The notes: generated by a model from the letters alone, not told the origin. DNA of 25,289 nucleotides from Asaia bogorensis (GCA_945874515.1 CAMCHA010000002.1:1-25289), one strand, 5' to 3'. Counted from the first letter of the stretch, positions 1-8,332 are shown. Numbers and translations are program-made.

Positions 1-420
1 AAGGTGCTGGCGGGCTTCGCCGGCGCCACGGCCGATGCCTTCACCCTGCTGGAACGGCTGGAAGCCAAGCTGGAACGCTTCCCGGATCAATTGGAACGCG
101 CCTGCGTGGACTTGGCCAAGGATTGGCGGACGGATCGCTATTTGCGCCGCCTGGAAGCCTTGCTGGCGGTCGCGGATCACAAACGATCCTTGCTCGTGAC
201 CGGGCAGGGCGATGTTCTGGAACCGGAAGATGCCATCATCGGCATTGGGTCCGGCGGCAATTACGCGCTTTCCGCCGCGCGCGCGCTGCTGCCCGTGGAA
301 GGCGTGGAAGCCGAGGAGATTTGCCGGCGCGCGATGAAGATTGCCGCCGATATCTGCGTCTATACCAACGGCAATATCATCCTGGAAACGCTGGCCGCCA
401 GCGCGGGAGACGCGCCATGA
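1..420 (+). CDS. hslV: ATP-dependent protease subunit HslV (ClpQ), 5'-truncated by window edge
   Basis: This is the peptidase subunit of the HslUV (ClpYQ) protease, a threonine protease that forms a double hexamer and degrades proteins unfolded by HslU in the cytoplasm. The reading frame is open from base 1. The visible 139 residues match the family from the conserved [11 protein letters not shown] segment, through AKDWRTDR and LEALLAVAD, to [18 protein letters not shown] and the ADICVYTN segment near the C-terminus. By comparison with E. coli HslV, roughly 43 N-terminal residues, including the catalytic N-terminal threonine, lie outside the window. The stop codon overlaps the hslU start (ATGA), so the two subunits are probably translated in a coupled way. 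Identity is very secure; only the missing start is unknown. Confidence 0.96.
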   Translation, partial: KVLAGFAGATADAFTLLERLEAKLERFPDQLERACVDLAKDWRTDRYLRRLEALLAVADHKRSLLVTGQGDVLEPEDAIIGIGSGGNYALSAARALLPVEGVEAEEICRRAMKIAADICVYTNGNIILETLAASAGDAP

Positions 421-1742
421 CCGAAACCGTCAACCTCTCCCCGCGTGAGATCGTCTCGGAGCTTGATCGGCATATTGTCGGCCAGCTGGAAGCCAAGCGC
501 GCGGTGGCGATTGCGCTCAGGAACCGTTGGCGGCGCCTGCAATTGGCCCCGGGGCTGCGCGAAGAAGTGATGCCGAAAAATATCCTGATGATCGGGCCGA
601 CCGGCTGTGGCAAGACGGAAATCGCGCGCCGCCTGGCGCGGCTGGCGCATGCGCCGTTTCTGAAGGTGGAAGCAACGAAATTCACCGAAGTTGGCTATGT
701 CGGGCGCGATGTGGAAAGCATTGTGCGAGATTTGGTGGAAGTTGCCATCACCATGGGCCGCGATGCCGCGCGCAAAGGCGTGCAGGCCAAGGCGGAATTG
801 GCGGCCGAGGAAACCCTGCTGACAGCGCTTGTGGGTGAAGGGGCATCAGGGGAAACACGGTTAAAGTTCCGCCGCATGCTGCGTGAAGGGCAGTTGGAAA
901 GCCGCGAGATTGAAGTGCAATTGGCCGATTCCGGCCCGGCCATGCCGATTGGCATGATGGATCTGCCGGGCGGCCAGCCGCCGCAAATGCAGAATTTGCA
1001 GGATATGTTGGGCAAGATGTTTGGCGGGCGCAGTAAATCCCGCAAGATGACGGTGGCCGAAGCCCGCTCCGCGCTGCTAAAGGATGAAGCCGACAAGCTA
1101 TTGGATCAGGATGCGGTGGTGCGCGAAGCACTCGCCAATGTCGAAGCCAATGGCATCGTGTTCCTGGATGAGATTGACAAGATTTGCGCGCGTACCAGCG
1201 AAAGCGGGATGCGCGGCGGCGATGTCTCCCGCGAAGGGGTGCAGCGCGATTTGCTGCCGCTGATTGAAGGCACCACCGTCACCACCAAGCACGGGCCGGT
1301 GAAGACGGATCATGTGCTGTTCATCGCGTCTGGTGCGTTTCATCTGGCGAAGCCATCCGATCTTTTGCCGGAATTGCAGGGCCGCTTGCCGATCCGCGTG
1401 GAATTGAAGGCGCTGTCGCGCGATGATTTCAGCCGGATTTTGACGGAGCCGGAACATTCCCTGCTCAAACAATATACCGCTTTGCTTGGCACGGAATCCG
1501 TGACGCTGGATTTCATGCCCGATGCGGTTGAAGCGATTGCTGATCTGGCCGCGGAAATCAACGCGAGTGTGGAGAATATTGGCGCGCGGCGGCTGGCGAC
1601 TGTGCTGGAGCGGCTGCTTGAGGAAATCTCCTTCACCGCAACCGATCGCGGCGGCGAAAGCATTGCGGTGGATGCGGCCATGGTGCGCGACCGCGTGGCG
1701 CCGCTTGCCGCCAGCGCCGATCTTTCACGGTATATCTTATAG
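417..1742 (+). CDS. hslU: ATP-dependent protease ATPase subunit HslU (ClpY)
   Basis: HslU is the AAA+ unfoldase that feeds substrates into the HslV chamber. The protein is 441 residues, the normal family length. It has the Walker A motif GPTGCGKT at residues 60-67, the pore-loop segment GYVGRDVES at 93-101, a variable intermediate (I) domain in the middle that includes a Met/Gly/Gln-rich stretch, the Walker B segment IVFLDEIDK, and the C-terminal LSRYIL tail that docks into HslV. The start at 417 is fixed by the ATGA overlap with hslV and by the [17 protein letters not shown]-terminus. An EcsC-family gene follows after 2 bases, so the three genes form one transcription unit. No heat-shock promoter can be seen because the operon start is outside the window. 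Confidence 0.97.
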   Translation: MTETVNLSPREIVSELDRHIVGQLEAKRAVAIALRNRWRRLQLAPGLREEVMPKNILMIGPTGCGKTEIARRLARLAHAPFLKVEATKFTEVGYVGRDVESIVRDLVEVAITMGRDAARKGVQAKAELAAEETLLTALVGEGASGETRLKFRRMLREGQLESREIEVQLADSGPAMPIGMMDLPGGQPPQMQNLQDMLGKMFGGRSKSRKMTVAEARSALLKDEADKLLDQDAVVREALANVEANGIVFLDEIDKICARTSESGMRGGDVSREGVQRDLLPLIEGTTVTTKHGPVKTDHVLFIASGAFHLAKPSDLLPELQGRLPIRVELKALSRDDFSRILTEPEHSLLKQYTALLGTESVTLDFMPDAVEAIADLAAEINASVENIGARRLATVLERLLEEISFTATDRGGESIAVDAAMVRDRVAPLAASADLSRYIL

Positions 1743-1744
1743 AA

Positions 1745-2554
1745 ATGAGCCTCACGGTCAGCACCACACCACCGCCGCTATCAAGCCGGGCAGAGGCGGA
1801 ATTGCGTGCGGCGTTTGAGGCGTTGGAGAACCCCTCCCTCGCCGCGCGGCTTTCGGCGACGGTTGGGACACCGATTGAAGCCCTGACCGCGCGCCTGCCA
1901 GGCCCCCTGCAAGGCGGGCTGCAAGGCGTGGTGCGAACGGCGCTGACAACTTCGATGCGGGCAGCGTTGCGGTCATCGCCGGCGGCCACACCTTCAATTT
2001 TGCCGTCATCCTGGCTGCATCGCGGGCTGGCGGCGGCAACCGGGGCTGCGGGCGGCGCCTTTGGCCTGGCTGGCACGCTGGTGGAATTGCCGGTTTCCAC
2101 GACTGTTCTGCTGCGTCAGATCGCCGCCATTGCGGCTGAGGAGGGCGAGGATTTGTCGCGCCCCGAAATCGCTGCCGAATGCCTGAAGATCTTTGCCCTT
2201 GGCGGGCGCGGCAAGAGTGACGATGCGTCTGAATCCGGCTATTTCGCGCTCCGCATCGCCTTGGCCGAGGCGCTGAAGGGCAGCATCGGCGCAAGCATTC
2301 TGCCCGGCTTCATCGCGGCCATTGCGGCGCGCTTTGTGGGCCCGGTGGGGTTGAAGCTTTCCGCCCAGGCAGCGCCCTTAATTGGCGCCGCGGCAGGGGG
2401 CGCGATCAATTTGGCGTTTCTCGAGCATTTCCGTGGCGTCGCGCGCGGGCATTTCACGCTGAGGCGGCTGGAACGCGTGTATGGCGCGGCGCCGGTGCGC
2501 GCGGCTTATGACAAGCTGGCGGCAACGCGGGATGTGGCGTTTTCGAAGGGGTAG
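1745..2554 (+). CDS. EcsC family protein
   Basis: This 269-residue protein resembles the EcsC family (named after B. subtilis EcsC, encoded beside the EcsAB ABC transporter); the molecular role is not known. Visible signs are the Ala/Gly-rich hydrophobic stretch AAATGAAGGAFGLAG followed by VELPVSTTVLLRQIAAIAAEEGEDL, a frequent EcsC pattern, and further hydrophobic Gly/Ala segments near residues 180-220 that suggest membrane association. There is no signal peptide. The ATG is 2 bases after the hslU stop, so it is probably co-translated with the protease. A link to membrane-protein quality control is only an inference from position. The family call is fairly good; the function is open. Confidence 0.75.
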   Translation: MSLTVSTTPPPLSSRAEAELRAAFEALENPSLAARLSATVGTPIEALTARLPGPLQGGLQGVVRTALTTSMRAALRSSPAATPSILPSSWLHRGLAAATGAAGGAFGLAGTLVELPVSTTVLLRQIAAIAAEEGEDLSRPEIAAECLKIFALGGRGKSDDASESGYFALRIALAEALKGSIGASILPGFIAAIAARFVGPVGLKLSAQAAPLIGAAAGGAINLAFLEHFRGVARGHFTLRRLERVYGAAPVRAAYDKLAATRDVAFSKG

Positions 2555-2564
2555 AATGTCTTCA

Positions 2565-2586
2565 AGCCAAGTTGCATCACTTGGCT
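2565..2586. repeat. Inverted repeat downstream of the hslVU-ecsC unit
   Basis: AGCCAAGT (2565-2572) and ACTTGGCT (2579-2586) form a perfect 8-bp stem with a 6-base loop, starting 10 bases after the ecsC stop. No T-run follows on the plus strand, so it is not a textbook intrinsic terminator. It could serve as a 3' RNA-stabilising hairpin or an imperfect terminator for the hslVU unit. Confidence 0.5.
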
Positions 2587-2600
2587 GCTCAGACCATGCG

Positions 2601-2629
2601 ACCAGACACTAATCTGGTGTAAGCCAGAT
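2601..2629. repeat. Overlapping, mutually exclusive small hairpins
   Basis: ACCAGA (2601-2606) pairs with TCTGGT (2613-2618) across a 6-base loop. ATCTGG (2612-2617) can instead pair with CCAGAT (2624-2629), also with a 6-base loop. The middle arm is shared, so only one can form at a time. The element lies in the 135-base convergent gap between ecsC and rplI. Whether it is functional or a chance repeat cannot be told from sequence alone. Confidence 0.4.
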
Positions 2630-2660
2630 GAACCTATGCGAGCAGGACGCGCAAGCAAGG

Positions 2661-2685
2661 GAAGCGGGGGCAAGGCCCCCGCTTC
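2661..2685 (-). terminator. Terminator hairpin of the rpsF-rpsR-DUF2232-rplI operon
   Basis: GAAGCGGGGGC (2661-2671) and GCCCCCGCTTC (2675-2685) form a perfect 11-bp, very GC-rich stem with a 3-base loop. On the minus strand it begins 4 bases after the rplI stop. The minus-strand sequence that follows is CCTTGCTTGC, a broken rather than clean T-run, so termination may be partly Rho-assisted. The position makes it the likely operon end. Confidence 0.75.
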
Positions 2686-2689
2686 ACAC

Positions 2690-3247
2690 TCAACCAGCTT
2701 CTTCCGTCGCCGCCATTTCGACCGCCAATTCCGCTTCCAGGCTTTCGGCCTGGGCAGCGGCGGCCGCGTTTTCACCGCGCGTCTGCTTTTCCGCTTCTTC
2801 GCGGCTGCGCGCCACATTCACCATCACAGGGATCTGCACTTCCGGGTGCAATGCCACCTGCACGGTGCTGACGCCCACGACCTTGATCGGCTCGCCCAGC
2901 AGCACCTGTTCGCGCGCGACGGTCAGCCCCGCTTCGGTGCAGGCCACCGCGATGTCACGCGACACCACAGAACCGTACAGGCTGCCGCTTTCGCCCGCCT
3001 GGCGGATGATGATCACGGAAAGCCCGGCCACACGTTCCGCAACACGTTCTGCCTCACCACGGCGCTTGATATTCTCCGCTTCAAGCTGGACGCGGTCGCG
3101 GTCGAAGCGCTCAAGATTTGCTTTGCTGGCGCGAATCGCCTTGCCGGTGGGCAGCAGGAAATTGCGCGCATAGCCAGGGCGCACCTTCACGCGTTCACCC
3201 ATTTGGCCAAGCTTATCCACGCGCTGCATCAGGATCAGGTCAATCAT
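2690..3247 (-). CDS. rplI: 50S ribosomal protein L9 (bL9)
   Basis: L9 binds 23S rRNA near the L1 stalk base and helps maintain reading-frame fidelity. The N-terminal segment [20 protein letters not shown] with [18 protein letters not shown] is the L9 signature. The middle is a charged helix (residues about 45-75), followed by the C-terminal domain. At 185 residues it is longer than the roughly 150 of E. coli because of an Ala/Glu-rich tail of about 40 residues, as is common in alphaproteobacterial L9. The ATG overlaps the DUF2232 stop (ATGA), implying coupled translation. A strong hairpin follows the stop. Confidence 0.96.
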   Translation of the reverse strand: MIDLILMQRVDKLGQMGERVKVRPGYARNFLLPTGKAIRASKANLERFDRDRVQLEAENIKRRGEAERVAERVAGLSVIIIRQAGESGSLYGSVVSRDIAVACTEAGLTVAREQVLLGEPIKVVGVSTVQVALHPEVQIPVMVNVARSREEAEKQTRGENAAAAAQAESLEAELAVEMAATEEAG

Positions 3248-4170
3248 GTCTTGCCTCCGGGCAGCTCATTGCGCCGCCCCCATTGTTCGAAAATACCGAA
3301 GGCCGTAACCGCGATAGCGGCCGGCACGCTCAAGATCACAAGCCCGGCGTAGAATACGCCAAGCATGAAGGGCCGGGCGGTGCGGCCGGCGGAACGCCGA
3401 TGCACCGCGGCAAGCCCCAGTAGAAAAAAGGGCAGCAACAGCACCACAAAAAGCGCAAAGGGCAGGCTGCTATCGCCACCCATGCCGCTCAGCCAGATCA
3501 CCGCAGCCGCGCCAGGTAGAAAGCCGTACCACATGGGCAGGCGTGTTTCGCGCCAGCGCGGCGTTGCGGCCAAGGCCATGCCGCGGCGCGTGAGCGCAGT
3601 TTGCGCCCCAATGCCGCAGATGATCAGCGCCGCCACCATCCAGCCCGCCATGGCGGGGGCCATAATAAGCGCCAATTGCTCCACCGGTATGCCGGCATCA
3701 GCCATGCCCATGCGGGTCAGGCCCTGCTTGACGGAACCAATCAGCGCGCCGTCAAAGCCGCCAGGGCTATCGGCCAGCAGCACCGCCACCAGCAGAATTA
3801 CCAGCGCCGGCCAAATGCCGGTCAGCGCCAACGGCGCCGAAGCATCAAGCCGGCCGCCGCGCAGCCCCGTTGCCACCATCAGCAGCGCCGGCAGCGCGAA
3901 GCCCAGCAGATAGATCAGGGCTGGCCATTCACTCGCGAACATCAGCACAATCAGGGTGCCAATGCCCAAGGCGCCAAAGGCGGAAAGGCTGCCAAAGCCA
4001 AGCCCGGCGGCAAAAATCGGCAGGGATGCCAACCAGAAAGCGGCAAAGCCCAACGGAAGCCCGCGCATGGCCCATAGCGCTGCGATGGCGGAAGCAATCC
4101 CACCAATCGCCGCCGCGAGCCAACGCGGATCATCCAACAGGCCACGCCTGATTTCCATGGCTGGTCCCAT
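3244..4170 (-). CDS. DUF2232 (YybS-like) polytopic membrane protein
   Basis: This is a membrane protein of about 308 residues with roughly eight hydrophobic segments. They include [19 protein letters not shown] near the N-terminus, a Gly-rich pair near residues 45-100, [13 protein letters not shown], and [20 protein letters not shown] near the C-terminus. The family is DUF2232, whose members often sit between rpsR and rplI in alphaproteobacteria; no biochemical role is established. The ATG at 4170 has an SD-like AAAGGG only one base away, whereas the ATG at 4158 (MEIRRGLL) has GGGA six bases upstream, so the true start may be 4158. It overlaps rplI by 4 bases and follows rpsR by 24 bases. Confidence 0.82.
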   Translation of the reverse strand: MGPAMEIRRGLLDDPRWLAAAIGGIASAIAALWAMRGLPLGFAAFWLASLPIFAAGLGFGSLSAFGALGIGTLIVLMFASEWPALIYLLGFALPALLMVATGLRGGRLDASAPLALTGIWPALVILLVAVLLADSPGGFDGALIGSVKQGLTRMGMADAGIPVEQLALIMAPAMAGWMVAALIICGIGAQTALTRRGMALAATPRWRETRLPMWYGFLPGAAAVIWLSGMGGDSSLPFALFVVLLLPFFLLGLAAVHRRSAGRTARPFMLGVFYAGLVILSVPAAIAVTAFGIFEQWGRRNELPGGKT

Positions 4171-4194
4171 GCCCTTTCGCCGCTAAAGTGCTGC

Positions 4195-4473
4195 CTAATC
4201 CGCAATCACATAAGGCAGCAGCGCCAGGAAGCGCGCGCGCTTGATGGCAATGGCCAATTCGCGCTGCTTCTTCGCTGAAACCGATGTGATGCGCGCCGGC
4301 ACGATCTTGCCGCGCTCAGACAGGAAGCGCGACAGCAGGCGCACATCCTTATAGTCAATCTTCGGCGCGCCATTCCCGCTGAAGGGGCAGGATTTGCGAC
4401 GACGATGGAAGGGCCTGCGCGCACCAACGGCGGGGCGGCGGGCGGCGGGGATCAGATCTGCATTGTCAGACAT
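4195..4473 (-). CDS. rpsR: 30S ribosomal protein S18 (bS18)
   Basis: S18 forms a dimer with S6 on the platform of the small subunit. The 92-residue protein has the typical basic N-terminus ([15 protein letters not shown]), then [33 protein letters not shown] and the C-terminal [18 protein letters not shown], all hallmarks of S18. The ATG is 3 bases after the rpsF stop, so the S6 and S18 partners are made in a coupled way. Length and motifs are normal. Confidence 0.97.
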   Translation of the reverse strand: MSDNADLIPAARRPAVGARRPFHRRRKSCPFSGNGAPKIDYKDVRLLSRFLSERGKIVPARITSVSAKKQRELAIAIKRARFLALLPYVIAD

Positions 4474-4476
4474 GGC

Positions 4477-4953
4477 TTATTCCTCAATCCCCATGGACAT
4501 ATCCATTTCGTCGCGGCCGCGGGCACGGAATTCCTCGCGGTCATCGCCACGTCCGCCACCACGGCCAGAACCAAAGCGGCCAGCCGGGCGCGGGCCACGG
4601 AAGGATTTTTCGCGGTCGCGATCATCACCGCCACGCTTGGACAGCACAGCGGAAGGCGCTTCTTCAATCGCTTCCACGCGCACGGTCAGCATGCGCAGCA
4701 CGTCTTCATTCAGGCCAAGCTGACGCTCGGCTTCATTCAGCGCAGCGGGGGGCGTTTCAATCCCCAGAAGCATGTAATGCCCCTTGCGGTTCTTCTTGAT
4801 GCGATAAGCAAGGCCGCGCAGGCCCCAATATTCGCGCTTGCGCACTTCGCCACCACCTTCGGCCACGGTCGCGGCGACCTGGTCGGCAATGGCTTCAACC
4901 TGCTGTTGCGTGATATCATTGCGTGCGATGAACACGCATTCGTATAGCGGCAT
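4477..4953 (-). CDS. rpsF: 30S ribosomal protein S6 (bS6)
   Basis: S6 pairs with S18 in the 30S platform. The open frame runs further upstream, but the start at 4953 (MPLYECVFIARND) is chosen because it has a strong AAAGGGAG ribosome binding site 7 bases upstream and matches the family N-terminus. The ferredoxin-like fold region includes REYWGLRGLAYRIKKNRKGHY and ends near LTVRVE. The last 55 residues or so form a charged Gly/Arg/Asp-rich tail, longer than in E. coli S6. The product is 158 residues. It is the first gene of rpsF-rpsR-DUF2232-rplI. Confidence 0.96.
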   Translation of the reverse strand: MPLYECVFIARNDITQQQVEAIADQVAATVAEGGGEVRKREYWGLRGLAYRIKKNRKGHYMLLGIETPPAALNEAERQLGLNEDVLRMLTVRVEAIEEAPSAVLSKRGGDDRDREKSFRGPRPAGRFGSGRGGGRGDDREEFRARGRDEMDMSMGIEE

Positions 4954-5049
4954 GTGATCTCCCTTTGGCTGACTCAGCCCTGGCCCCGGGATGGGGCGCG
5001 CATAGGGGCATAGCCGGGCACTTGCCTCGCACCCGGCAGGGGAGGGGGC

Positions 5050-5078
5050 GTAAAGCACGAAGCGGGGCTTGGAATCAA
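5050..5078 (-). promoter_or_regulatory. Candidate sigma-70-type promoter for the rpsF operon
   Basis: On the minus strand, TTGATT (5078-5073) and CTTTAC (5055-5050) are separated by 17 bases, a reasonable -35/-10 pair. It would give a leader of about 90 bases before rpsF. That leader contains GCCGGG/CCCGGC arms (5013-5018 and 5032-5037), which could fold. This is a pattern match only. Confidence 0.3.
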
Positions 5079-5143
5079 GCCCTGGCTGTCACCAACCGCT
5101 GCTTTATGCTTAATAACACCAAGAAAACGTGGGGAGCTTCCGG

Positions 5144-6115
5144 ATGAATCGTCGCAGCATATTGATGGGCCTGCCCTTGGCGCTGCTGGCCAGCCAGGCC
5201 CGCGCACAAGGCACCTGGGCGCCAAGCCGCCCCGTGGTGCTGGTGGTGCCCTTCGCCCCGGGCGGCCCGAATGACCTGGTGGCGCGGCTGGTCGCACCCG
5301 CCATGCAGGCAGCCCTTGGCCAGAATGTGGTGGTGGAAAACCGCCCCGGCGCCACCGGGGCCATCGCCGCCCGCCATGTCGCGGCGCAGCCCCCTGATGG
5401 CCATACGCTGATTGTCGCCGCCAGCGGCACCATGACCATCAACCCCGCTGTCATGACTCGCCCCGGCTACGACCCGGAAAAGGATTTTGCGCCGGTCAGC
5501 TTGGCGATGTCGGTCCCCAATATGCTGGTCGTGAACAAGGATGTGCCCGCGACCACTGTGGCCGAGGTCGTGGCCTGGCTGAAGCGCGAAGCCGGCCGGG
5601 CTTCCTATTGCTCCGGCGGCGTGGGGTCCACCGAACAATTGGGCATGGAGCTTTTCCTGAAGCGCACAGGGACCGAGGCGACGCATATCCCCTTCCCCGG
5701 CGGCGCCCCGGCCGTCACCGCCATGATCCAAGGCCAGGTGCAGGCCAGCATCCTGAATGCGGCAACCGTGCGCCCGCATGTGGTATCTGGCGCTTTGCGC
5801 GCCATCGCCATTGCCGGCACCAAGCGCTTTTCCGGCCTGCCGGATGTGCCCACCATGGTGGAAGCGGGCCTGCCCGATGTGCTTTCCGCTTCCTGGTCCG
5901 CCTTTCTGGCCCCGGCGGGCACGCCCGCGCCAGCCATCGCCCGGCTGCATGAGGTGATTGTAGCCGCACTCCGCACGCCAGAGACCACGCAGCGCCTGAC
6001 GGCAGCCGGCTTCACCATTGATGCTTCCACGCCTCAGGAATTGGGGGCCACGATTTCGGCGGAACTCGCCCGTTGGAAGCAGGTGGTGAAGGACGCCAAT
6101 ATCCAGATGAACTGA
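5144..6115 (+). CDS. Bug/TctC-family tripartite tricarboxylate transporter substrate-binding protein
   Basis: This is a periplasmic solute receptor of the Bug (TctC) family, which binds carboxylates or similar small acids for TctAB-type transport or for sensing. The start at 5144 is preferred over an upstream GTG because GGGGAG lies 7 bases upstream and the product then begins with a clear signal peptide: MNRRSILMGLPLALLASQ, with likely cleavage after AQARAQ-like residues near position 22. A twin Arg at 3-4 leaves Tat export possible. Mature motifs include VPFAPGGPNDLVARL, VENRPGATGAIAA, PDGHTLIV and the C-terminal SAELARWKQVVKDANI. The length of 323 residues is normal. No tctA or tctB gene is nearby, so it is an orphan receptor. 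The substrate cannot be read from the sequence. Confidence 0.92.
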   Translation: MNRRSILMGLPLALLASQARAQGTWAPSRPVVLVVPFAPGGPNDLVARLVAPAMQAALGQNVVVENRPGATGAIAARHVAAQPPDGHTLIVAASGTMTINPAVMTRPGYDPEKDFAPVSLAMSVPNMLVVNKDVPATTVAEVVAWLKREAGRASYCSGGVGSTEQLGMELFLKRTGTEATHIPFPGGAPAVTAMIQGQVQASILNAATVRPHVVSGALRAIAIAGTKRFSGLPDVPTMVEAGLPDVLSASWSAFLAPAGTPAPAIARLHEVIVAALRTPETTQRLTAAGFTIDASTPQELGATISAELARWKQVVKDANIQMN

Positions 6116-6132
6116 CGCGGTTGACAAGCCGG

Positions 6133-6166
6133 GGCCGCGCGGCCATTCGCGCGGCCTGACCTTTTT
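6133..6166 (+). terminator. Rho-independent terminator after the Bug receptor gene
   Basis: GGCCGCGCG (6133-6141) and CGCGCGGCC (6148-6156) make a perfect 9-bp stem with a 6-base loop. A T-run (6162-6166) follows after 5 bases. It lies 17 bases beyond the receptor stop and just ahead of fabD, insulating the two units. Confidence 0.8.
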
Positions 6167-6187
6167 AACAGTTACGGACCGATCATC

Positions 6188-7147
6188 ATGGCCTTCGCTT
6201 TCCTCTTTCCCGGCCAGGGGAGCCAGGCTGTCGGCATGGGCCGCGACCTGGCCGATGCCTTTCCTTCTGCCCGCCACGTCTTCCAGGAAGTGGATGATGC
6301 TTTGGGCCAGAAGCTCAGCAAGCTGATGTGGGAAGGCCCGCAGGAAGAATTGACGCTGACAGCCAATGCCCAGCCGGCGCTGATGGCGCATTCTCTGGCC
6401 GTGGTGCGGGCGCTTCAGGCCGAAGGCGGTTTTGCGCTTGCCGCGCGCGTGGCGTTGGTGGCCGGCCATTCGCTTGGGGAATATAGCGCGCTCACCGCTG
6501 CCGGCGCGTTCGATATCGCCACCGCCGCGAAGCTTTTGCGCCTGCGTGGCGAGGCGATGCAAAAGGCCACCGCCCCCGGCACTGGCGCCATGGCCGCACT
6601 TTTGGGCGCGGAGATTGATCTGGCACAGGAAATTTGCGCCGCCGCCGCGACCAACCCCGAAACCAACAAGGCCGAGGTGGTGGAGGCTGCCAATGACAAT
6701 GGCGGCGGCCAGGTGGTGATTTCCGGCGCCAAGGCGGCTGTTGAGCGCGCCATTGAAATCGCCAAGGAAAAGGGCGTGAAGCGCGCCATGCTGCTGCCGG
6801 TCTCCGCCCCCTTCCATTGCGCTTTGATGGCGCCCGCGGCGGATGCCATGGCGGAAGCGCTTGCCCAGGCCACCATGCAGGCGCCCGCCGTGCCCGTGGT
6901 GGCCAATGTGACCGCCGCCAAAGCAACGGACCCCGCCGAAATCCGCGATTTGCTGGTGCGCCAAGTGACCGGCACCGTGCGCTGGCGCGAATGCGTCGCC
7001 GCCATGGCCGCCATGGGCTGCGATAAATTTGTCGAGGTCGGCTCGGGCAAGGTGCTGACCGGCCTCATGAAGCGCAATGCGCCGGAAGCGACCGCACTTG
7101 CCATCGGTAATCCGGCCGAGCTTGAAGCCTTCCTGAAGTCGCTCTGA
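6188..7147 (+). CDS. fabD: Malonyl-CoA:ACP transacylase FabD
   Basis: FabD moves malonyl from CoA to acyl carrier protein, supplying the extender unit for fatty-acid synthesis in the cytosol. The 319-residue protein starts with AFLFPGQGSQAVGMG. It has the nucleophile elbow GHSLGEYSA with Ser95, and the catalytic His210 in PVSAPFHCALM. Later it has VVANVTA and the C-terminal segment VEVGSGKVLTGLMKR. Length is normal. Only a weak ribosome binding site (CGGA) is seen. The stop is followed 2 bases later by a GNAT gene and then fabG. Confidence 0.96.
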   Translation: MAFAFLFPGQGSQAVGMGRDLADAFPSARHVFQEVDDALGQKLSKLMWEGPQEELTLTANAQPALMAHSLAVVRALQAEGGFALAARVALVAGHSLGEYSALTAAGAFDIATAAKLLRLRGEAMQKATAPGTGAMAALLGAEIDLAQEICAAAATNPETNKAEVVEAANDNGGGQVVISGAKAAVERAIEIAKEKGVKRAMLLPVSAPFHCALMAPAADAMAEALAQATMQAPAVPVVANVTAAKATDPAEIRDLLVRQVTGTVRWRECVAAMAAMGCDKFVEVGSGKVLTGLMKRNAPEATALAIGNPAELEAFLKSL

Positions 7148-7149
7148 TC

Positions 7150-7578
7150 ATGGCCGAGATCACAGTTTCGGAAATTGATGATGATCCCGCTGCCAAGGTC
7201 GCGTTGAAGGGGCTGGAAGCGCTCAACGCGCCCTTCATCGGCAGCCATGGATATAAGCCGCTGTCACTGGTCGTGCGTCGTTCTGCTGAAGCTGAACCCG
7301 TTGGCGGCGCTTTCGGCTGGTGCTGGGGCGCCTGGTATCAATTGCACTACCTGTTTTTGCCTGAGGATCTGCGTGGTGGGGGACTTGGTTCAAGCCTGCT
7401 GACACGATTGGAGGCTGAAGCCCACGCCAGGGGCTGCATCGGCGTCTGGCTTGATACCCTTTCCTTCCAGGCGCGGCCCTTTTACGAAAAGCACGGCTAT
7501 GCGCTTTTCGGCAGTATCGAGGATCATCCGCCCGGCCATGCGCGGTATTTCCTGTCCAAACGCCTTAACCAGGGATGA
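7150..7578 (+). CDS. GNAT family N-acetyltransferase
   Basis: This is a 142-residue GNAT-fold protein expected to transfer an acetyl group from acetyl-CoA to an unknown amine. The acetyl-CoA-binding motif A is visible as LFLPEDLRGGGLGSSLLTRLE (about residues 74-94), followed by ARGCIGVWLDTLSFQARPFYEKHGYALFG, the typical motif B with a conserved Tyr near the C-terminus. It starts 2 bases after fabD, and its stop overlaps a possible ATG in front of fabG, so it is embedded in the fatty-acid operon. That position is unusual; a role in lipid metabolism is not shown by the sequence. The substrate is unknown. Confidence 0.85.
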   Translation: MAEITVSEIDDDPAAKVALKGLEALNAPFIGSHGYKPLSLVVRRSAEAEPVGGAFGWCWGAWYQLHYLFLPEDLRGGGLGSSLLTRLEAEAHARGCIGVWLDTLSFQARPFYEKHGYALFGSIEDHPPGHARYFLSKRLNQG

Positions 7579-7583
7579 GAGAT

Positions 7584-8321
7584 ATGTTTGATCTGACCGG
7601 CAAAACAGCCCTTGTCACCGGCGCCACGGGTGGCATTGGCGCGGGCGTGGCCCGTGCGCTGCACGCCCAGGGCGCGACCGTTGCCATCACCGGCCGCCGC
7701 GCCGCAGAATTGGAAGCACTCGCCGCCGAACTTGGCTCACGCGTCATTGTAGCACCGGCTGATCTGGCGGACCCGGAAGCGCCGGCGAAGCTGGTTGAGA
7801 AAATCGAGACCGAGGCAGGGTCCTTGGATATTCTGGTGAATAATGCCGGCTTCACGCGCGATATGCTGGCGCTGCGCATGGGTGATGCGGATTGGAATGC
7901 GGTGCTGGAAGTGGATTTGACCGCGCCGTTTCGCCTGGCGCGCGCTGCTTTGCGCGGCATGATGAAAAAGCGCCAGGGGCGGATTATTTCCATCGCGTCC
8001 ATCGTTGGCGTCACCGGCAATGCCGGCCAGGCGAATTACGCCGCCGCCAAGGCGGGCTTGATTGGCATGTCGAAGTCCTTGGCGCAGGAAGTGGCGACGC
8101 GCGGCGTGACGGTGAATGTGGTCGCGCCCGGCTTTGTGAAAACCGCCATGACGGATGCGCTGAATGAGGCGCAAAAAACCGCGCTGCTGACGCGCATCCC
8201 GACCCAGCGCATGGGATTGCCCGAGGATATCGCTGCTGCCGTTGTTTATCTGGCGAGCAATGAGGCCGGCTGGGTCACGGGACAGACGCTCCACGTCAAT
8301 GGCGGGATGGCGATGATCTGA
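7584..8321 (+). CDS. fabG: 3-oxoacyl-[acyl-carrier-protein] reductase FabG
   Basis: FabG reduces 3-oxoacyl-ACP with NADPH in fatty-acid elongation. It is a short-chain dehydrogenase: the cofactor motif TGATGGIG is at residues 12-19, NNAG at 86-89, and the catalytic Ser139, Tyr152 and Lys156 lie in [11 protein letters not shown] and NYAAAKAG. The C-terminus [14 protein letters not shown] is typical of FabG. The ATG at 7584 is preferred over 7575 because AGGG at 7571-7574 is properly spaced only from 7584 and because the N-terminus then matches E. coli FabG (245 versus 244 residues). A pterin dehydratase follows 11 bases later instead of acpP. Confidence 0.94.
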   Translation: MFDLTGKTALVTGATGGIGAGVARALHAQGATVAITGRRAAELEALAAELGSRVIVAPADLADPEAPAKLVEKIETEAGSLDILVNNAGFTRDMLALRMGDADWNAVLEVDLTAPFRLARAALRGMMKKRQGRIISIASIVGVTGNAGQANYAAAKAGLIGMSKSLAQEVATRGVTVNVVAPGFVKTAMTDALNEAQKTALLTRIPTQRMGLPEDIAAAVVYLASNEAGWVTGQTLHVNGGMAMI

Positions 8322-8332
8322 AGAGGAAGGCT

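Noticed and set aside
6121..6149. Perfect TTGACA at 6121-6126 as a fabD promoter
   Set aside because: The matching -10 position (CATTCG) is poor and falls inside the terminator stem of the preceding gene.
5075..6964. Open frame of 629 codons on the minus strand across the Bug and fabD genes
   Set aside because: It is a high-GC shadow: composition is His/Gly/Arg-rich with no recognisable domain, while both plus-strand genes have clear families.
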